Source of the DNA: Linnemannia schmuckeri
Lineage: Eukaryota; Mortierellomycota; Mortierellomycetes; Mortierellales; Mortierellaceae
Assembly (NCBI GenBank): GCA_029449235.1
Contig: JANATG010000001.1
Location: 1,550,001-1,614,000 of the forward strand
Direction: 5' to 3'
Length of the DNA: 64,000 bases
The notes beneath the pieces were generated by a model. It did not search any database, was not told the origin of the DNA, and saw only the letters and a list, made by a program, of their open reading frames with translations. Both the position numbers and the translations under genes were made by a program. This document shows, in pieces, positions 24,133-37,500 of the stretch. Every line of letters begins with the position of its first letter. Positions within the stretch are counted from its first letter, which is position 1.

Positions 24133-25145
24133 ACAAGCAGATGGCAATCTGAAGTTTTGTGAAATCTCTCTTATTTACGCACCCTTTTGCCTTTCTCTTG
24201 AAATTTTGATAGGGTCTGATCGGATCTTCAACAGCATGCTTGGCAATACTTCGAGACGACGAGCTCCGGATCGCCAATCTGGGCGACTGTGGGGTCAGCA
24301 TCATTCGCAGGAACGAGTTTATTTTCCGGACAGAGGAGCAGCAACATTCCTTCAACTACCCATACCAGCTTGGGACGGGGAGTACAGATAGCCCGACAGG
24401 CGCCCAGGTGTTCACCGTAAAAGTCGAGAGTGGCGATATTGTTGTCATGGGTACCGATGGTATCTTTGACAATCTCTTTGACGAAGATATTCTGGAGGAG
24501 GTAGTACGATGTGTCGAGGGAATTGACCCAAACCAAAACCAGAACCCCTTTGGAACTGGAAATACAACCTCATCGCCGGCTCTTCTTTCAGGGAAGGGAG
24601 TCAGCGGACTCTGGAGCAAACTTGCATCGACTTCGTCTTCGACCATTGCAGCGATTTCAGGCAGTAAATCTGCAACAGTAACGGATGCAGCAGGATCAAC
24701 CACCAAGAAGGCTGGCGAGAACGAAGCATTGAAAGCCTTGGAAGAGGTGGCCAAGGAGGAGACCTTGGAATCAACATCAGAGCTCTCGCCTATTGCAGCA
24801 GCTGCCATCATTGCAGCCGAGTCTAGTGCTCTCCCGCTCTCTGCTGCCCTTTACCCGCAACACTCGTCCGCCGGCTTAGCGTCATCACTGCACAGCAACC
24901 CAACGGCAAAGGCAGCATACCTGAAGAAGCAGCAATACGAGCGCAAGATCCCTGAGCCCAATGTCATCAGCGATGCGCTTGCCAAGCGGGCCAAGAATGT
25001 GGCCGAGGACACGAGGCACCATGGTAGTCCATTCCAAAGTCGAGCTATGCAGGAGGGTCTGTACTACCAGGGAGGCAAGCAGGATGATATGAGTGTCCTG
25101 GTCGCTATCATTAAAGTCGCCGAGGACTCGCCCGATCGGCGGTAG
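22224..25145 (+). CDS. PTC7: PTC7-like mitochondrial PP2C protein phosphatase
   Basis: Metal-dependent Ser/Thr phosphatase. The yeast member is mitochondrial and acts on coenzyme Q synthesis. Exons 22224-23076, 23866-24032, 24213-25145; 650 residues. The first intron (789 nt) uses a GC donor (CAG|GCAAGT); only this junction restores SGTTGANPALYSRKLM. The N-terminus is Arg/Lys-rich and without acidic residues for the first ~40, consistent with a presequence. A long spacer rich in Ser, Asn and His reaches ~215. PP2C motifs: GVADGVGGW (~271-279), GSSTACLAIL, ANLGDCGV, GTDGIFDNL with Asp422, and KQDDMSVLVAI with Asp631/Asp632. An insert of about 150 residues, rich in Ser, Ala and Thr, separates the last two motifs. 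An in-frame ATG at 21972 could extend the N-terminus by 84 residues. Family secure. Confidence 0.92.
23077..23865 (+). other. Long GC-AG intron in PTC7-like gene
   Basis: Donor GCAAGT, acceptor CCAATAG. A GT donor two codons later would break the frame. If the intron is retained, translation ends at 23159 after a short tail with the hydrophobic run LFCCCWSVF, giving a protein cut just after the first PP2C motif. Confidence 0.75.
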
Positions 25146-25354
25146 TAGCTCTCCATAGATAACTTTACTTTTCTTTCTTTTTTCTTTTTTTTTAATTTTT
25201 TTCTTTTTTTTTTCCTTTTTTCTTTTGTCTCCGTCGTTGTGTTGGTCACAAGTCATCCGTCAGCTGTAGTACAAAATAATATTGCCACGCATATGCTGAA
25301 GAATGAAAATGGCCGAAATAATTTGTTGACTTTTTGTAGCCATTTAATTCATCA

Positions 25355-28300
25355 TTATTGATGCCAATCCAAATTACGAAGGAAGAGCAACACGCTACAA
25401 AGGACATGGATGGCTCTACAAGGGACACGAAAGATATCGATTGGTCTTCCATCCTCTTGTTCCCAATGAGATTCCTCATCAACATCATCATCTCCTTCCA
25501 AGTGATCAATATTGATAAGCCGCTCCTTGTCGTTTAGATAAAGCGATCGTCGAATGTTGATGTGAGCCACACACTTCCTTCCTGTCGCATGATCGTCACT
25601 ACAGATCGTCGTCCTGAATTCACGTTCCAATGCGGCCGCCAAAACGTTACTACCTACAGCATTAGCGATATCGACATCACAGTTCCGGATCCACTCCTCA
25701 ACCATTCCCTCCAACCGAATGGCGCGATCCACGACCTCAATCTGAACCGCATGGTCGAGGCCCAAGAACCTATCAATCAAGTCGCCATCAATAGTGTGAA
25801 ACGCCTTTGTCGGTTGGTTTTGGCTGCGGTAGGTTCCATGGCTTCCTCCGAGGACCGGTTGAGACTCATAGTATGTCGCCATAACATGTTGAAGGGTCTT
25901 GAGGATGTCATACAGTTGTGGTGTCAGTCTCCAGAATCCAATGATGCTCCCGACTAAAGAATAACCAATTAGTGCCTGGGGTGATGGATGAGGTCCTTTT
26001 GTTGGGGATGTCGTGATATCATTGGACAACTCGCTGTTGTCGAATGGTGACCATGGAATTAGAATAAAGGGCATCAGCAACGACACAAAAGAAGGCGGAC
26101 ATGTCAAAGCTGTTAACGGTGGCAATGTGGGTTCCTCCGACACTGGGTGTGGTAAGGGAACACCCGACAACGACCGCCCATCATCTAGCCACAATTTTGC
26201 AAGTCGGATCCGGTTCACAATCTCGCCTACATGAAACGAAAACTGGTCCACGAGCGAGTATTGTTGATTTACAACGCCTAGTGTGCATTTGAAAATATAA
26301 AGGGGTAAATTTTAGCGAGAACGCAAGAACGAAACCTTTAACGAGGTTGTACGAGTACAAAATAAAAAAGACGCGTTTTGATGTATGAAAGGTAGTCTTA
26401 CCAGGAGTGTATCCAACGCCGAAAATGCTACCGCTCAAGTCAACGCCAACCGCTGACTCTGGTGAGATGGCCAAACAGTCGGAAACCTGCCTCGCCGAAC
26501 GAGCACTATTAACACATGAGGAAATGTATTGAAGAAAACAGTACAGAGAGAGTTAGCGAGAAGCTGTGCGACGCGTCTCCACCCCGCATAAATCCATAAA
26601 AAAAATGGCCAATATTTTTCCGACACACGAACCAATGAGAAACTATACAAGTGTCTTACCTTCTAAAGAACTTGAGCTTGTCGAAACTATGTTCGCCGTT
26701 CCCAGCTTCATATTCGTAAAAGTTGATCGACTCTCCTCGGGATCCAGTGACAATCATCTTTCCTTGGGTTGAGATCTGGACAATAGGCCAGCGTTCGCGG
26801 GCAGTAGCCTTCTCAATTAGTCTAATGTATGAAAAAGGCAACAACAAATACATAAACAAAAAAGTCGCAGGCATATGAATTTTAACGTTGGACAGGAGGA
26901 AAAGACTCTGGGGTACAAAAGTTCAAAAAATGTCAACAAGGAACACCTCGTTGAGCGAAATAAAAACAAAGACGAAACACCTACGAGTTTTCACTTGTTG
27001 ACAGAGCAAAGAGTTTCAGCATAGGTCCACTGGAGACCAAAATTTTACTACAAGAAGGATGAGAAATGACGTTGAGAGTATCAGGTCAATCAATTTTCGC
27101 AAATCATGCAATATCAAAGCAACAAAGACGAAGTGCTCGCTTACCTGTCCAGGAACGGAGAAATCGCAAAGGCGGGCAATGACATGTCCATGGCCCATTC
27201 CTCCATGAGCTCCAATCCTCGTGACTATTGAGATAAGGTAATGGAACGAGGGGAGGGGATGTTAATGGAAACATGGTGGTTGCCGCTGTTTCTTTTCACA
27301 CAAAAGGCCACTGAAACACGACATTCCTGGTTTACTTCAAACTTTCATTTTTGTTCTCGTCCTTGTAATTTGTGCTGTACCTTTGAGTGCTTGATCGACA
27401 AAATAATAAGACGTCCAGTCCTGGGAGAAGCGGCTGATGCTGCTGCTCCTGTGAGCGAGAAAATTCCAGTTCCCACACAAATGAGCACTCTACTGGGAAG
27501 CTTCCACTCTAATCCATAGAGAAGGAAGGAGAAGTAATGGTTAGTAATGCTCACCAAACTTTCAACGCGAGGATGTATCATCAAAAAGGTTCAGGAGAAC
27601 CTCTATTGTTTTACCTGCTAAACAAAACACTCCTTCTCCTTGCTTTAGCACCAGCTCGGCAACCACATGCTGCATTTCCGACCCTTGTTCGATCGACACT
27701 CTGTACGTGTTACACGGTAAATCAAATTAAAAAAGTCAGTAAAGTTGAAAGTACGGCTAATTGTCGACGCGATCATGTAAGCGCAACGCTGTATATGTAT
27801 AAACAATCGTTAATTCAGCCGTTTTGAACACAACACTCTTTCTTTCGTTAAAGTTGCTTACCTCGTGGGGTCAATGAGCTGCAAAAGGGACTCGGCAAAT
27901 GGGAATCCGTCTTCGACACTTGCAGCCAATAACAGTCCCTCTGATGTAATTTCGAGAAGCCTTCGAGGTGTCTAAATTCACAGTACATTCAATCAGTGAA
28001 TCATAGAGATATTGCGTAAGTTAGTTACTCTCGTTCGTCCATCACACCAAAGGAACCTGGATACCAGATTCATTGGCTGTTTTATAAAATCAAAAATTGC
28101 CTTCTTTGAGCGTCAAAGTTGAGGCGATAGCGTGAGAGTTTCAGCTTACATGACCCAAGGGTAGTGTCTGAGGGTCGTATTTTCTTTTTCCTTCCAAGGT
28201 AACCAGTTGAAGATCTTGGTGATCCACAATAAAAATGAATCCAGGCCTTGTTGAATATCCAGAGTCTTGGCACCCAAAAGCACACGCTTCTGAAACCTAT

Positions 28301-31300
28301 CGCCAAAAAGTTGGAAAAAACAACAAGATAGGAAAACAAAAAGGTTAGACTCATGCTCATCGCACGCAATCCTAGAGAACTGCCACGACCAAGGAAATAG
28401 AGAGAAAGACCCAAGGAAAAAGGAACAGGATCAAAGCTTAAAGAGTGGAATCCTAAACGGCACGGAATGAAGATAATGTGAGGTGCCGCAAGGGACGGGA
28501 AGGCCAAAGTTAAACCAACACGAGCATACCTCGTTGTCAAAGAGAACAGGCTGGACTTCAAACCCGCTGTTAAAGCTGGCGTGCCAGATTTTGTCCGACA
28601 AAATAAGCGTGCTGGAGAGTAGGGGCTCATCAGAGTAGGCGAACTTGACTGGCATGATGCCGAGATTGAATAGCCTTGGTAGCGACATACTTCGACCTGG
28701 TATCGATGGGCTGGAGAATGAATGGTCAGGATGCGTCGATTGATTCCACTCGTAGGTAATTAAGCTTCCGTTGCGAAGTCCGACCAGAATTCTTTGGAGC
28801 CCCTCGCTATTCCTCAGCACCGAAATTGAATGCGGGACTGCAGCACCCTGGCGCCCTTGAGCTATATATGTAGCATGAAGTATGTTTTCAGATGGCATGC
28901 AAAAGAGGGGTCCATTAATAAGGTTGACGCACCTTCCTTCGTTCTAAGCAGTTGCTTTCCGACTTGTCATTGTTGCTCTAGTTAGTAACTCGATCGCACC
29001 TAACGATTCTGTAAAGACCTCCTTAATGGTCTCCTGACTGATGTCGAATACATAGACGGCAGGCTCCAAGGTACCGACGCAGCATAGAACTTCAGTTGAG
29101 AAATCATCAAGCTCTTTCGTTGGTTGAATTGGATTCGAGGACGTCCAACAATAGATTGTGGTTGGCTCTGCATTCATCAATTTGGAGGCGATCACTGCAA
29201 AGGAATACGACGCCAACTTTGCCTTTGCCTCTGTCTTTGAAGCACCAGATCTCCGCACCAACTCGAGAACAATGAGGTTGCTGCCTCCTGACGAAATTTG
29301 TCCAAGAACTAAAGTGCCCTCCTTCGCCCAGCTAGCCGAAGCTAGAACTCCGTCTCCAGGTGTCCACTCATACTTATTACCTATAGAACATCATGCATTT
29401 TGGTTAATCAGCAATCATCAGAAGGACCAAATTATTTTTCGCGAACATAAGCCTCGCAGATGTTACCGGTTCTCGGACAAGCGACGACCACTCCGGCGCG
29501 ATGGACTTGAAAAAGGGCTCCGTCCGTCAATCTTCCTGCAGCAAGAGTTGCTTGTGAAAGTTCAAGTCCGCAGTGGTAGCTAACGTCCTCAAACTCGCCT
29601 AGAATATTGAATAATGTACACAAGCGAAGTTTAGTTCGCAATGCACGCGGCTCTCGTGGACATTAGAAAAAAATAGCAGGGACAAACATGCAAGAGACAT
29701 AGCGGAAAAGAGCTTAGCCTACCTTGCTCGCTTACTCTCATTAGCTTTGTGGACTGAATGAACGATACCACCAAGTAAGAGTCGAAAGGATCTTTCCGTT
29801 TTGCCTTTACGCTCCAGACCGCCGTTGCTCCGCCAAAAAGCTGCTGCCCACTGCTCCCTGAACTTTCCACCAAGATCCCAGACCGGACTCGTTTGATACA
29901 CCCCTCACTCTTCATCCCTGAGCAGACAAATAAAGAGTCTCGTCCTGGAAGTGCTGGCTCATTGGCACAAAAGTCTAGGACCGGCGCGTCGTTCGACAGT
30001 TCTGAGATTGCAAAGACGCCGATAGTACCTCCCTCCTCTTCCTTGACACCCAAGATGCTCCCGTGTCCATGCTCGCTAGAATAAAGTAAAAAATCCGTTT
30101 GGAGAGGCGGATCTGAATCTCGTTCTGTCCTCTGGTGCACTATAGCGCGGCTTCCTCCAATAACCTCCAATACGCGGCCAATCGGCCGTTCTCCTGTATT
30201 CAGCTCAAAATGCATGGTGTTATTGTGTCCGTTAATATTAATTCGGAAAAAGTCAGCGGTATCGCTTCCAAGATAGAGTGTTTGCTGACCGTCTAGAGTG
30301 TTTGATCTTGGAGGTGTCGCACATGCAGATATAAGCGGGTACGTATCCTTGGACTCGTCAGCATCACCGGTTGTGCTTCTGTTCACTTTAGGTTCCTTTT
30401 TTATCAGCTTTAGTGGTTTGTGATGGGTGTGGTTGATTGTAGTCGTTCCACTTGGCGCCGTTAGCTGCTCTGTCGTCACGAACGTAATACTCTCCTCCTA
30501 ACGAAAAAGGAACCAAGCAGATAAGTAGCCGTAGTGATTCCTAGAAATACAGTACTTTGCACAACATCACAGGGGTCCACATCACACTTACGTCGACGTA
30601 GACCATACAGTATGGGAGATCCGGCAGACCCTTCAGCTGGAGCACAGAAAGAAGATGATTGGATCCAATCTCACTCGTGCCGACGTATATAGGTGGTTCT
30701 TGGTCCAGGTAAGTAGGTCCGATGTGGAAGGTCGAGATGTAGTATCTTCCTGAAATTTTGCTAATTAATAACGGCAACAAAAGAGAGGAGTTTGCAACGT
30801 TAATATTCCCTCTCGCACTATTGCCTGAACACTCCAGTGAAAATGGAAACATACTTGAAGTACAAGACCCCTAGGATGGCGGTAACGAGCGTCGCGTTTT
30901 GATCTACGTAGAGAAAGTCCATGGCCATGACTGTTCCTTTAACTTCGACAGACGATATCTAGGATTGAAAAAGAGATACGATTAGGATGATCGGCTATGA
31001 GTGTGTGTATGCTCATGTACGCTAGTAGTTGCACTTCAAATGAGTTAGTACCATCTCAACGGGGTCGAAATTCGATCTTTTTGTTTTCCTGAGAAAGAAC
31101 AACTTGACGTGACCCTGAAGCCCTGAAACGGCCATCACATTACACCTATATGTGAATTAGAGCAAGTTACACATCTGTGATCGAGCAGTCCAAAGCAATG
31201 CGTATTGCGAAAGGAAGATTGGCCATCACCTACGTTGGGTCAAGGGCAATATTCGCTCCCATCTCTGAAAGGTCCTGGCCCGGCTCTATAATGTCTATCT

Positions 31301-32199
31301 ATGTAGCATTGAAACAAGAGAGAGGAGTGAGAGGCCGTCGTGCTGACTCCAATATAAGCAGGTCTGCATCAACCCACCTTCTGATTGGCTGTTACCTTCT
31401 TGACGGCGTAAAAGTGTCCGCGGTCCTCAGGGTTATGCTTCTTACGGTCATAATGGAATGCCAAGAATGTCAAGAAGCCATTGTTGCACGTGGCAACCAG
31501 AAGAGACTTTGATGCTAGTTCTGGTAGATAGCCCATTCTTGGCCTCTTGTAGCAGCTGGAATCCGTATCCTGTGCCGGGTCATAGAGCTCGTCTTCGAAG
31601 TTTATAGAGACAGACTTGAGGTCCTTAATGGTTCCAAACACAGGTTGCTCGTGAATGACCTCCCAGGAGCCTGAAGGATAGTCAGCTTCATATTCCGTGA
31701 ACCTGCACAGTGAAATATACGACCCCTAGACAATCCCGACAAAAAAACCGAGTCAGTCAAACAATGAAGAAAACGACTTTTTGCTCGACCAGCACGTCCT
31801 GTTGTGGAGACTGACCTTCCCTAGCACGACGTCAACGTGAGCCAACTTGCGTGGACCGTTAGATTCTTTCAATTCCTCGAAGTCATTCGGTGCCCATTGA
31901 CCAAGACAGACTTGCTGAAACGCCCCGGGCGTCTGGAGGTGTTTGGCGTACACCCAAACATTCGAGTTGGTGTTGTTCGAGTCTTCGTCGTCCATTAGTG
32001 GCATGTTGTCGCTTCGAGTCTCCCTCTCCTCTGTCGACGAGTAGCCTCCCACGCTCTCTACCTCCATGGCGGCATTGCTGTCCTGGACTTCGTCCTCCAT
32101 TTCTTCATAGCTGTCCTGACTGTCTTCGTCCATGCTTTCGTAGTCTTCTTGACTCTCTTCCTCCATGCTTTCGTAGCTTTCATGGTTGTCTTCCTCCAT
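25355..32199 (-). CDS. DDB1/RSE1/MMS1 (CPSF-A superfamily) protein, 21 exons
   Basis: Large beta-propeller scaffold with an MMS1_N-type region and a C-terminal CPSF_A region. Exons: 32199-31816, 31725-31378, 31298-31234, 31145-31052, 30958-30855, 30760-30592, 30497-29723, 29598-29467, 29380-29005, 28943-28933 (11 nt), 28861-28530, 28296-28150, 27971-27862, 27700-27615, 27508-27381, 27224-27145, 27047-26985, 26907-26887 (21 nt), 26821-26660, 26505-26402, 26277-25355. Every phase closes; 1537 residues, longer than DDB1 (~1140) and RSE1 (~1220). The N-terminus is an acidic tandem repeat (ESMEEESQEDY units, ~8-55). Landmarks: LLVATCNNGFLTFLAF, PLGHTPRRLLEI (as in DDB1), DCLAISPESAVGVD, and FHVGEIVNRI near the C-terminal domain, with IDGDLIDRFLGL and LAAALEREF after it. 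Members serve Cul4 ligases, splicing (SF3b) or polyadenylation; which one applies here I cannot decide. The ATG has a good context (ACCATGG). Confidence 0.82.
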
Positions 32200-32362
32200 G
32201 GTCGTGTAGGTTGGTTTGTAACAAGGTGTTTGCTCATGTTCATTTGTTCGCTGAGCACGCGCCCAAGAGAACCACTCGCCTCGATGCAAAGCCACCTCGC
32301 GCCACCAAAATGTGCAAATATATGTATAGTTTTATGTGAAGAAAATGGTATGATGAAAGGGT

Positions 32363-34158
32363 CTATGCAAAAGTGCTCTTGAGAGCAACGGCTCCGGCGA
32401 CAACAACAGCAGCCGTAATGACGCTACCACTTGTTCCGGCCATCACTCCGGCCTGGAGACGGGCAAGCTCTGCAGTGGATCCGGGGTACTTGCCCACGCA
32501 GATCTGCTCAATCTCGCCGCAAGCAACACCGATGTTGACAAAGTGAGGATCTAATGGGTCGGACTTGTTGTTGATCTCACGAGCATACAGTCTGAAAATG
32601 GCAGCGACCTTGTTGATGCTGTCGGACTCCTTCATCAACCAAACGGTCTCTCCCTTGCGAATCTTGATATTCTCGTGTGTAAAGATCTTGTAGTTGGTGT
32701 GCAACATGTTGAGGGTGGCAATGGCCATTACCTGAGGGATAGCGCAGAACTTGAAGCAAGAGGGGTTCTTGATCATCTCGAGGTACTCCAGCACATCCTT
32801 AATGTGCCCCATAGCGTTCCAGACCATATGGCTCAAACACTGCTTAGCCTTGTCGTGGTTCTCGGGCTTAACCAAATCCTCCATCTTCTCGGCGTACAAG
32901 CCCCAAATCTCTTTGGGCCAGAATCGGCGGTTGTCGCGCAAGTCCTCCAAGTAGTCGCGAGTGATGTTAGTCTTTTGCAAGAAGAGACCCATCGAGTTGG
33001 ACAAGTCCTTTCTCTTAGCAACCAAAGGAGCTATATCGTTAAAATAAAAGGTCATACTTGTTAACAACATAAACAAAATTAGGTCGTAGAGACTCTACGG
33101 TCAGAATAACAAAGTAATATTGTCTGTCCTTACATTCAAAACCGCAGGCACTGAACATCTCGCTCAAACCAAGTCCAACCAATCCAGCAACATAGTAGCA
33201 GTACTCGTCGTAGTCAGCAGTGGTGTTGACGTGAATTCCTGCAGTAGCGTAGTGAGCCATGCCGTTGCCCATACGCTTGGTGATATCGGCAATGATAGTC
33301 TGGTAGGCAGGCTTCAACTTCAAGAAACCCTCAATGACAACATCAAACTCAACCAACAACTGGCGATCCTTCTCATTAGGGCCGCCTATTATCAAAGATT
33401 ATAGAGATGAATTAGTGAACGTCCAGATCTGGCCTGCGTTCGTATCGAATCGTATTGTGTCGCATCCATTAATGCTTTGGAGATAAAGGTTGCACCCGCT
33501 TACTCTTGGTGAAAGTCCAGCCCTTCTGGTAAATGATCTCATGGAAAGTCTTCAAGTAAGGGATCTTGGTCTCGAGGTCAATGGTCATGTCATCCTCTAT
33601 GTTTTAGCAAATAGTGAAGGCAAGATAGTTAGCAACCTGCTTCACAAATAACAGTAGACGCTGGGGTCGTAAGATTAGAATGCTAAACTGTAATGCTAAT
33701 TACCAATGGTATCAAGTCCACGAAGAATGAGATAGAAAAGGCAGATCTAAGAGATAAGAATGGACAAAAAGAATTAGAAATCATGATGATGGTTACATAG
33801 CCTCCAAGGTACAGTCGCGGTATCTTTAACCAACTGACGACATGGACGGGATCGGTTGTGCTGAGTTGTTGTTGGTAAAGTTGAATCCAGGTTCGTAAGA
33901 AAACGCGCCAGTTCAATATGCGGATCAAATTGAACAAATCCATATTGGATGAAGATGACTTACGGCGTCCTTGAGTTCCTCGTCGAGATCCTGGATAACG
34001 GCAGCGAAACTACGGGAGGTCATATTCAAGTGGTGGTAGAGACGCTCTCTGGCCTTGTCGTTGCTGTAGTCGTACTTGGTCTTGGGAGCAAGCTTGTACT
34101 GGACCAGGGCCAGGACTTCCGAGGGATGGAAAAGGGAGGCGAGAATAGCAGAGGCCAT
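32363..34158 (-). CDS. ERG9: Squalene synthase (farnesyl-diphosphate farnesyltransferase)
   Basis: Condenses two farnesyl diphosphates to squalene, the first step committed to sterols, at the ER membrane. Exons 34158-33964, 33746-33704 (43 nt), 33596-33504, 33385-33134, 33030-32363 give 416 residues. First Asp-rich motif: LRGLDTIEDDMT, joined across the second intron. The second region is YCYYVAGLVGLGLSEMF, followed by NSMGLFLQKTNITRDYLED with the other Asp-rich site. The C-terminus has one hydrophobic anchor (SVITAAVVVAGAVAL). All family sections are present and the length is usual (about 410-450). It lies head to tail upstream of the DDB1-like gene (163 bp from stop to next ATG). The promoter is C/T-rich on the coding strand. 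Confidence 0.96.
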
Positions 34159-34491
34159 TTTTTGTTGAGGTATGTATGAAAGATAAGAGAGGGGTATGTG
34201 GAAAAGAGAAGGAGTTGAGATGACTGACTGAAGGAGTGAAGTAGAGTGGAGTGGAGAGGATGAAAAGGGGAGGAGGTGGAGATGGAGAGAGTGAAGAGAT
34301 CAAGATGAGCGGAGTCAGGATACAAGAAGAAAAAGACGACCGATTGCAAGGCTAGGCTAGGCAAGGCAAGGCAAGGCAAGGGACGAACGAGGCCTTGCAC
34401 GCCCAGTCAGGGCACAATCAGTCCACGCAAAGGATCACCTTTTTTGTTTCTCCCTTTGTCCGCACACAGCCAACGGTCAGAAAAGAAAATG

Positions 34492-34523
<32 letters not shown>

Positions 34524-37500
34524 CCGTTATTGTGCAGCCAATGAACTCGCTCGTAAAAAATCAGGCCATCGATGTCGCTCACGTGATATACCTCTGTCAG
34601 GATTCCCGGCCTCCCCTTAAGCAGGTCCTCCTGTAGCCTATCGTGGCGCCTTCCCCTAAGCCACCATCGCGACCCTAGGATTCAATCTCATATACTGACG
34701 GAATCTCGTCTAGTAGCCTAAGCTCTCAAGGTACCTACGCCCCATCGGTCGGTCTCAGCCCCTTCCCTGAGTAGCTCTCGACCCGGTTGCCTTTCCGCCG
34801 CGGTCACTGACTCGAGTCCCCAGGTCCGGGTCCCCTCACCAGTATAAATAGTCCTCCGAGCTAAATAGTTATATTCAGTTCCTTTCCAGTCCTCACTCCT
34901 AAATATATATATCATTTTCCCATATACTTTCTCTCTCTATTCTTGATGCCCATCTTCCGCTGGACATTTATCTATCTAGCCCTCCTCTACTCACTCTACC
35001 TCCTGGAGCTCTCTATCCTAGGGCTTCCTCCTTCTTCCCCTCTATCTTCTTCTGGTTGTACCCTTGATCGCTCGTGCTGCATTTTTCCCAATGACAGTCA
35101 CCCGATTCGCCCTCCAACCGAACACCTCGCACTTCCTACTTCTGCACCCACCCACCAACGCGCTCCTGCCGTTCCTCTTTGTGCTCTCTCCTCCTCTACG
35201 ATAGGCTGTGCAACAACAGTTCTTCACTATCCCAGTTGTACGCACCCACACAGTATCAAACCATGTGTTGATGATCCGATTAACAATGGTCCTGACTTTC
35301 ACAACTAAGGCGAGCAATTTTTATTGTGCGCGGTTCACTCAGGCCGTAACCGTTAGATTAAAAGATAGAAGAGAAAGCACTCCTAAGATGAAATGAGAAT
35401 AACCAATGTTTGGTCATCAAGATAGGATATCGAAACGGCAATCAGACACTATCCGCCCGAAGTGGAAGCACTTTCAAGGAAACGTCCCCTCCAAACAATC
35501 AACCAACCATGGTCTTCTTTTTCCGCACATCTACAGCCATTCATCCAACTTGAGGCGGCGCAGGTTTTATTTTTTAGTCTTTTCGAGGGAGCACGTTTGT
35601 TTTTGATTAAAAGAATCTCTAGACCATCTATTTCTACATAGTACAGAGATAAGTTTTCGTCATTGATTCGTTGCAATCGATGGAAACACCATTCTTCCCT
35701 TTACCCTTTTACTAAAATCAGATCCGGATCCGATGCTGTTTATTTGCGCGCGGGAAAGGGGCCCCTCGGAGGTATTCTAAAGGATCACTGGCCATGGGAT
35801 TTTTCGACGAATTCACTGTCATGCATCCATTACTCTGCAGCGAACAAAAATTGCATGAGCGAAGGTATTGTTGGTGCAAGGCGAGGCGCTGAGAACCATA
35901 TAAGCAACGGAGAATCGGTTTCGAAGAACTGGGGTCCCCAAAGTGCACGAATAAAGTTGAGGGCGCTTGTCTGATGTATCCCTTAGAAGTACAAATAAAC
36001 AATGATCCTTAAACGACTTTCGCACTTGCAATTGTCGATCCTATCGTGATGATACGATCACAAGGTTCCTATTCTGTTTTGTTGAGAGCCGAGGAGGCCT
36101 GGAATTTGGGCAAAGGACGGCTGATTTTGACACTCTCACGAAGAGCGTAAGAAGTGGGAGGAAACTGTTACTTCTTGACCGTCGTGCATACTAGCGCGAA
36201 GGACACGTTTCGTCAACATCTTCCCGCTCTAAACCAAAGAACTTCATTGTTAATCGAACTCATTTTCTTCACCAACGAACACAGAAAATGGAAAAGGCGC
36301 GTTGTGAGAAGGAGAGAAAGAAAAGAGGAGCATGCAACCCGAAACGAGGTCCGTTACGACGGTCAGCGAAAATGGCGGGAAACACCAACAAAAAAAATGG
36401 CACTGATTTGTTTACACACCGTTAAAGTTTTATTTTGCTTCGATTCAATCATGTGTAATGTCGTTCAAGGTACCACGAAAAAACAGGAGTGTTTTCGACT
36501 GTGTTCCATCTCCACTCAAAGTCTTTTCGTTACTCACGACCGCTGTGGGAATTTCGATCGGTTTTGATTAGAGTAAGTTTAATAACAAAAAGGAGATAAA
36601 AGATAGTAAAGGGTTCTGGAAATGGTGGCTGTTTCTACAATCGAATCTGTCTCTGAAAGACATGAGACCTCAGGATAATTCCCTTCCATCCCTTTCCGCA
36701 GCTCTAGGATAGATGGTCAAACGTCGCAGGTACCATCTCAAGACAAGTCGGTCCTTGGTCCTAACATAAGCTCTTTTTTAATTACCCAGGATAGCGATAG
36801 AAAAGAAATGAGGATTTTGAACTGACTGAATAGTCCCACACTTTATAATGGGCTGCGGACAGTCAATTAACGGATTGTTTTGTTGTTGCTATTGTTTTTA
36901 TTGTTATTGTAAGTTATTATTATTGTAATTGGTGAGGACGCACCGTTCGGTTTAGTCGTCGTTGACGATGATGCTTGCTAATGTTTATGTTTTTATTTTT
37001 TTCTTCCTTGATCTATTGCATGGTTCACAGGTCATCCCATCCTAGTTTGCCATCTTCTCTACACCCTTTTTCTGTTTTTCTGTTGCTAGATTAAATGGTG
37101 AGAGTAAAAGTGCGAGTTTGCTTGCTATTTTCAGTCTCCTTTTCTTTTTTTTCTTTTCTCCCGCCATCTCTTGTCTACTTCCTTCCAAGGCACCGAAACA
37201 ACAGTGACAATAAACACCATCATATAGGACATGTATACGAATACTTTCGTGCGAAGCAAAAAAAAAAAAAAAAAATAAAAATAAAAATAAAACGCCTCCA
37301 GCCTTGCATGCCAGCATCCCAAAAACAGCAACTCGGAGTCAGTATAATACCCTTTTTGCCAATGCTTAGTATTCGATTTTTATTCGCTCTTTTTACTCCC
37401 CCTCTTATTCTCCTTCCTTGTAGCAGCCATATCCACCTTTTTCAATCCTTCTCTCTTATTTAACTCTTCGCCACTGCTTCTCATCTGCTCCTCTTCTTTC

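Noticed and set aside
28027..28075. Extra exon in the DDB1-like gene between 28150 and 27971
   Set aside because: Direct joining gives PLGHTPRRLLE, which matches DDB1; the extra codons would interrupt this conserved site.
32200..32295. N-terminal extension of the DDB1-like protein by 32 residues
   Set aside because: The extension begins with GTG; the first ATG in frame is at 32199 in a good context.
34943..35308. 121-codon frame with hydrophobic start, possible small secreted protein
   Set aside because: Lies in the C-rich candidate LTR block; composition, not codon structure, explains the open frame. Not excluded, but unsupported.
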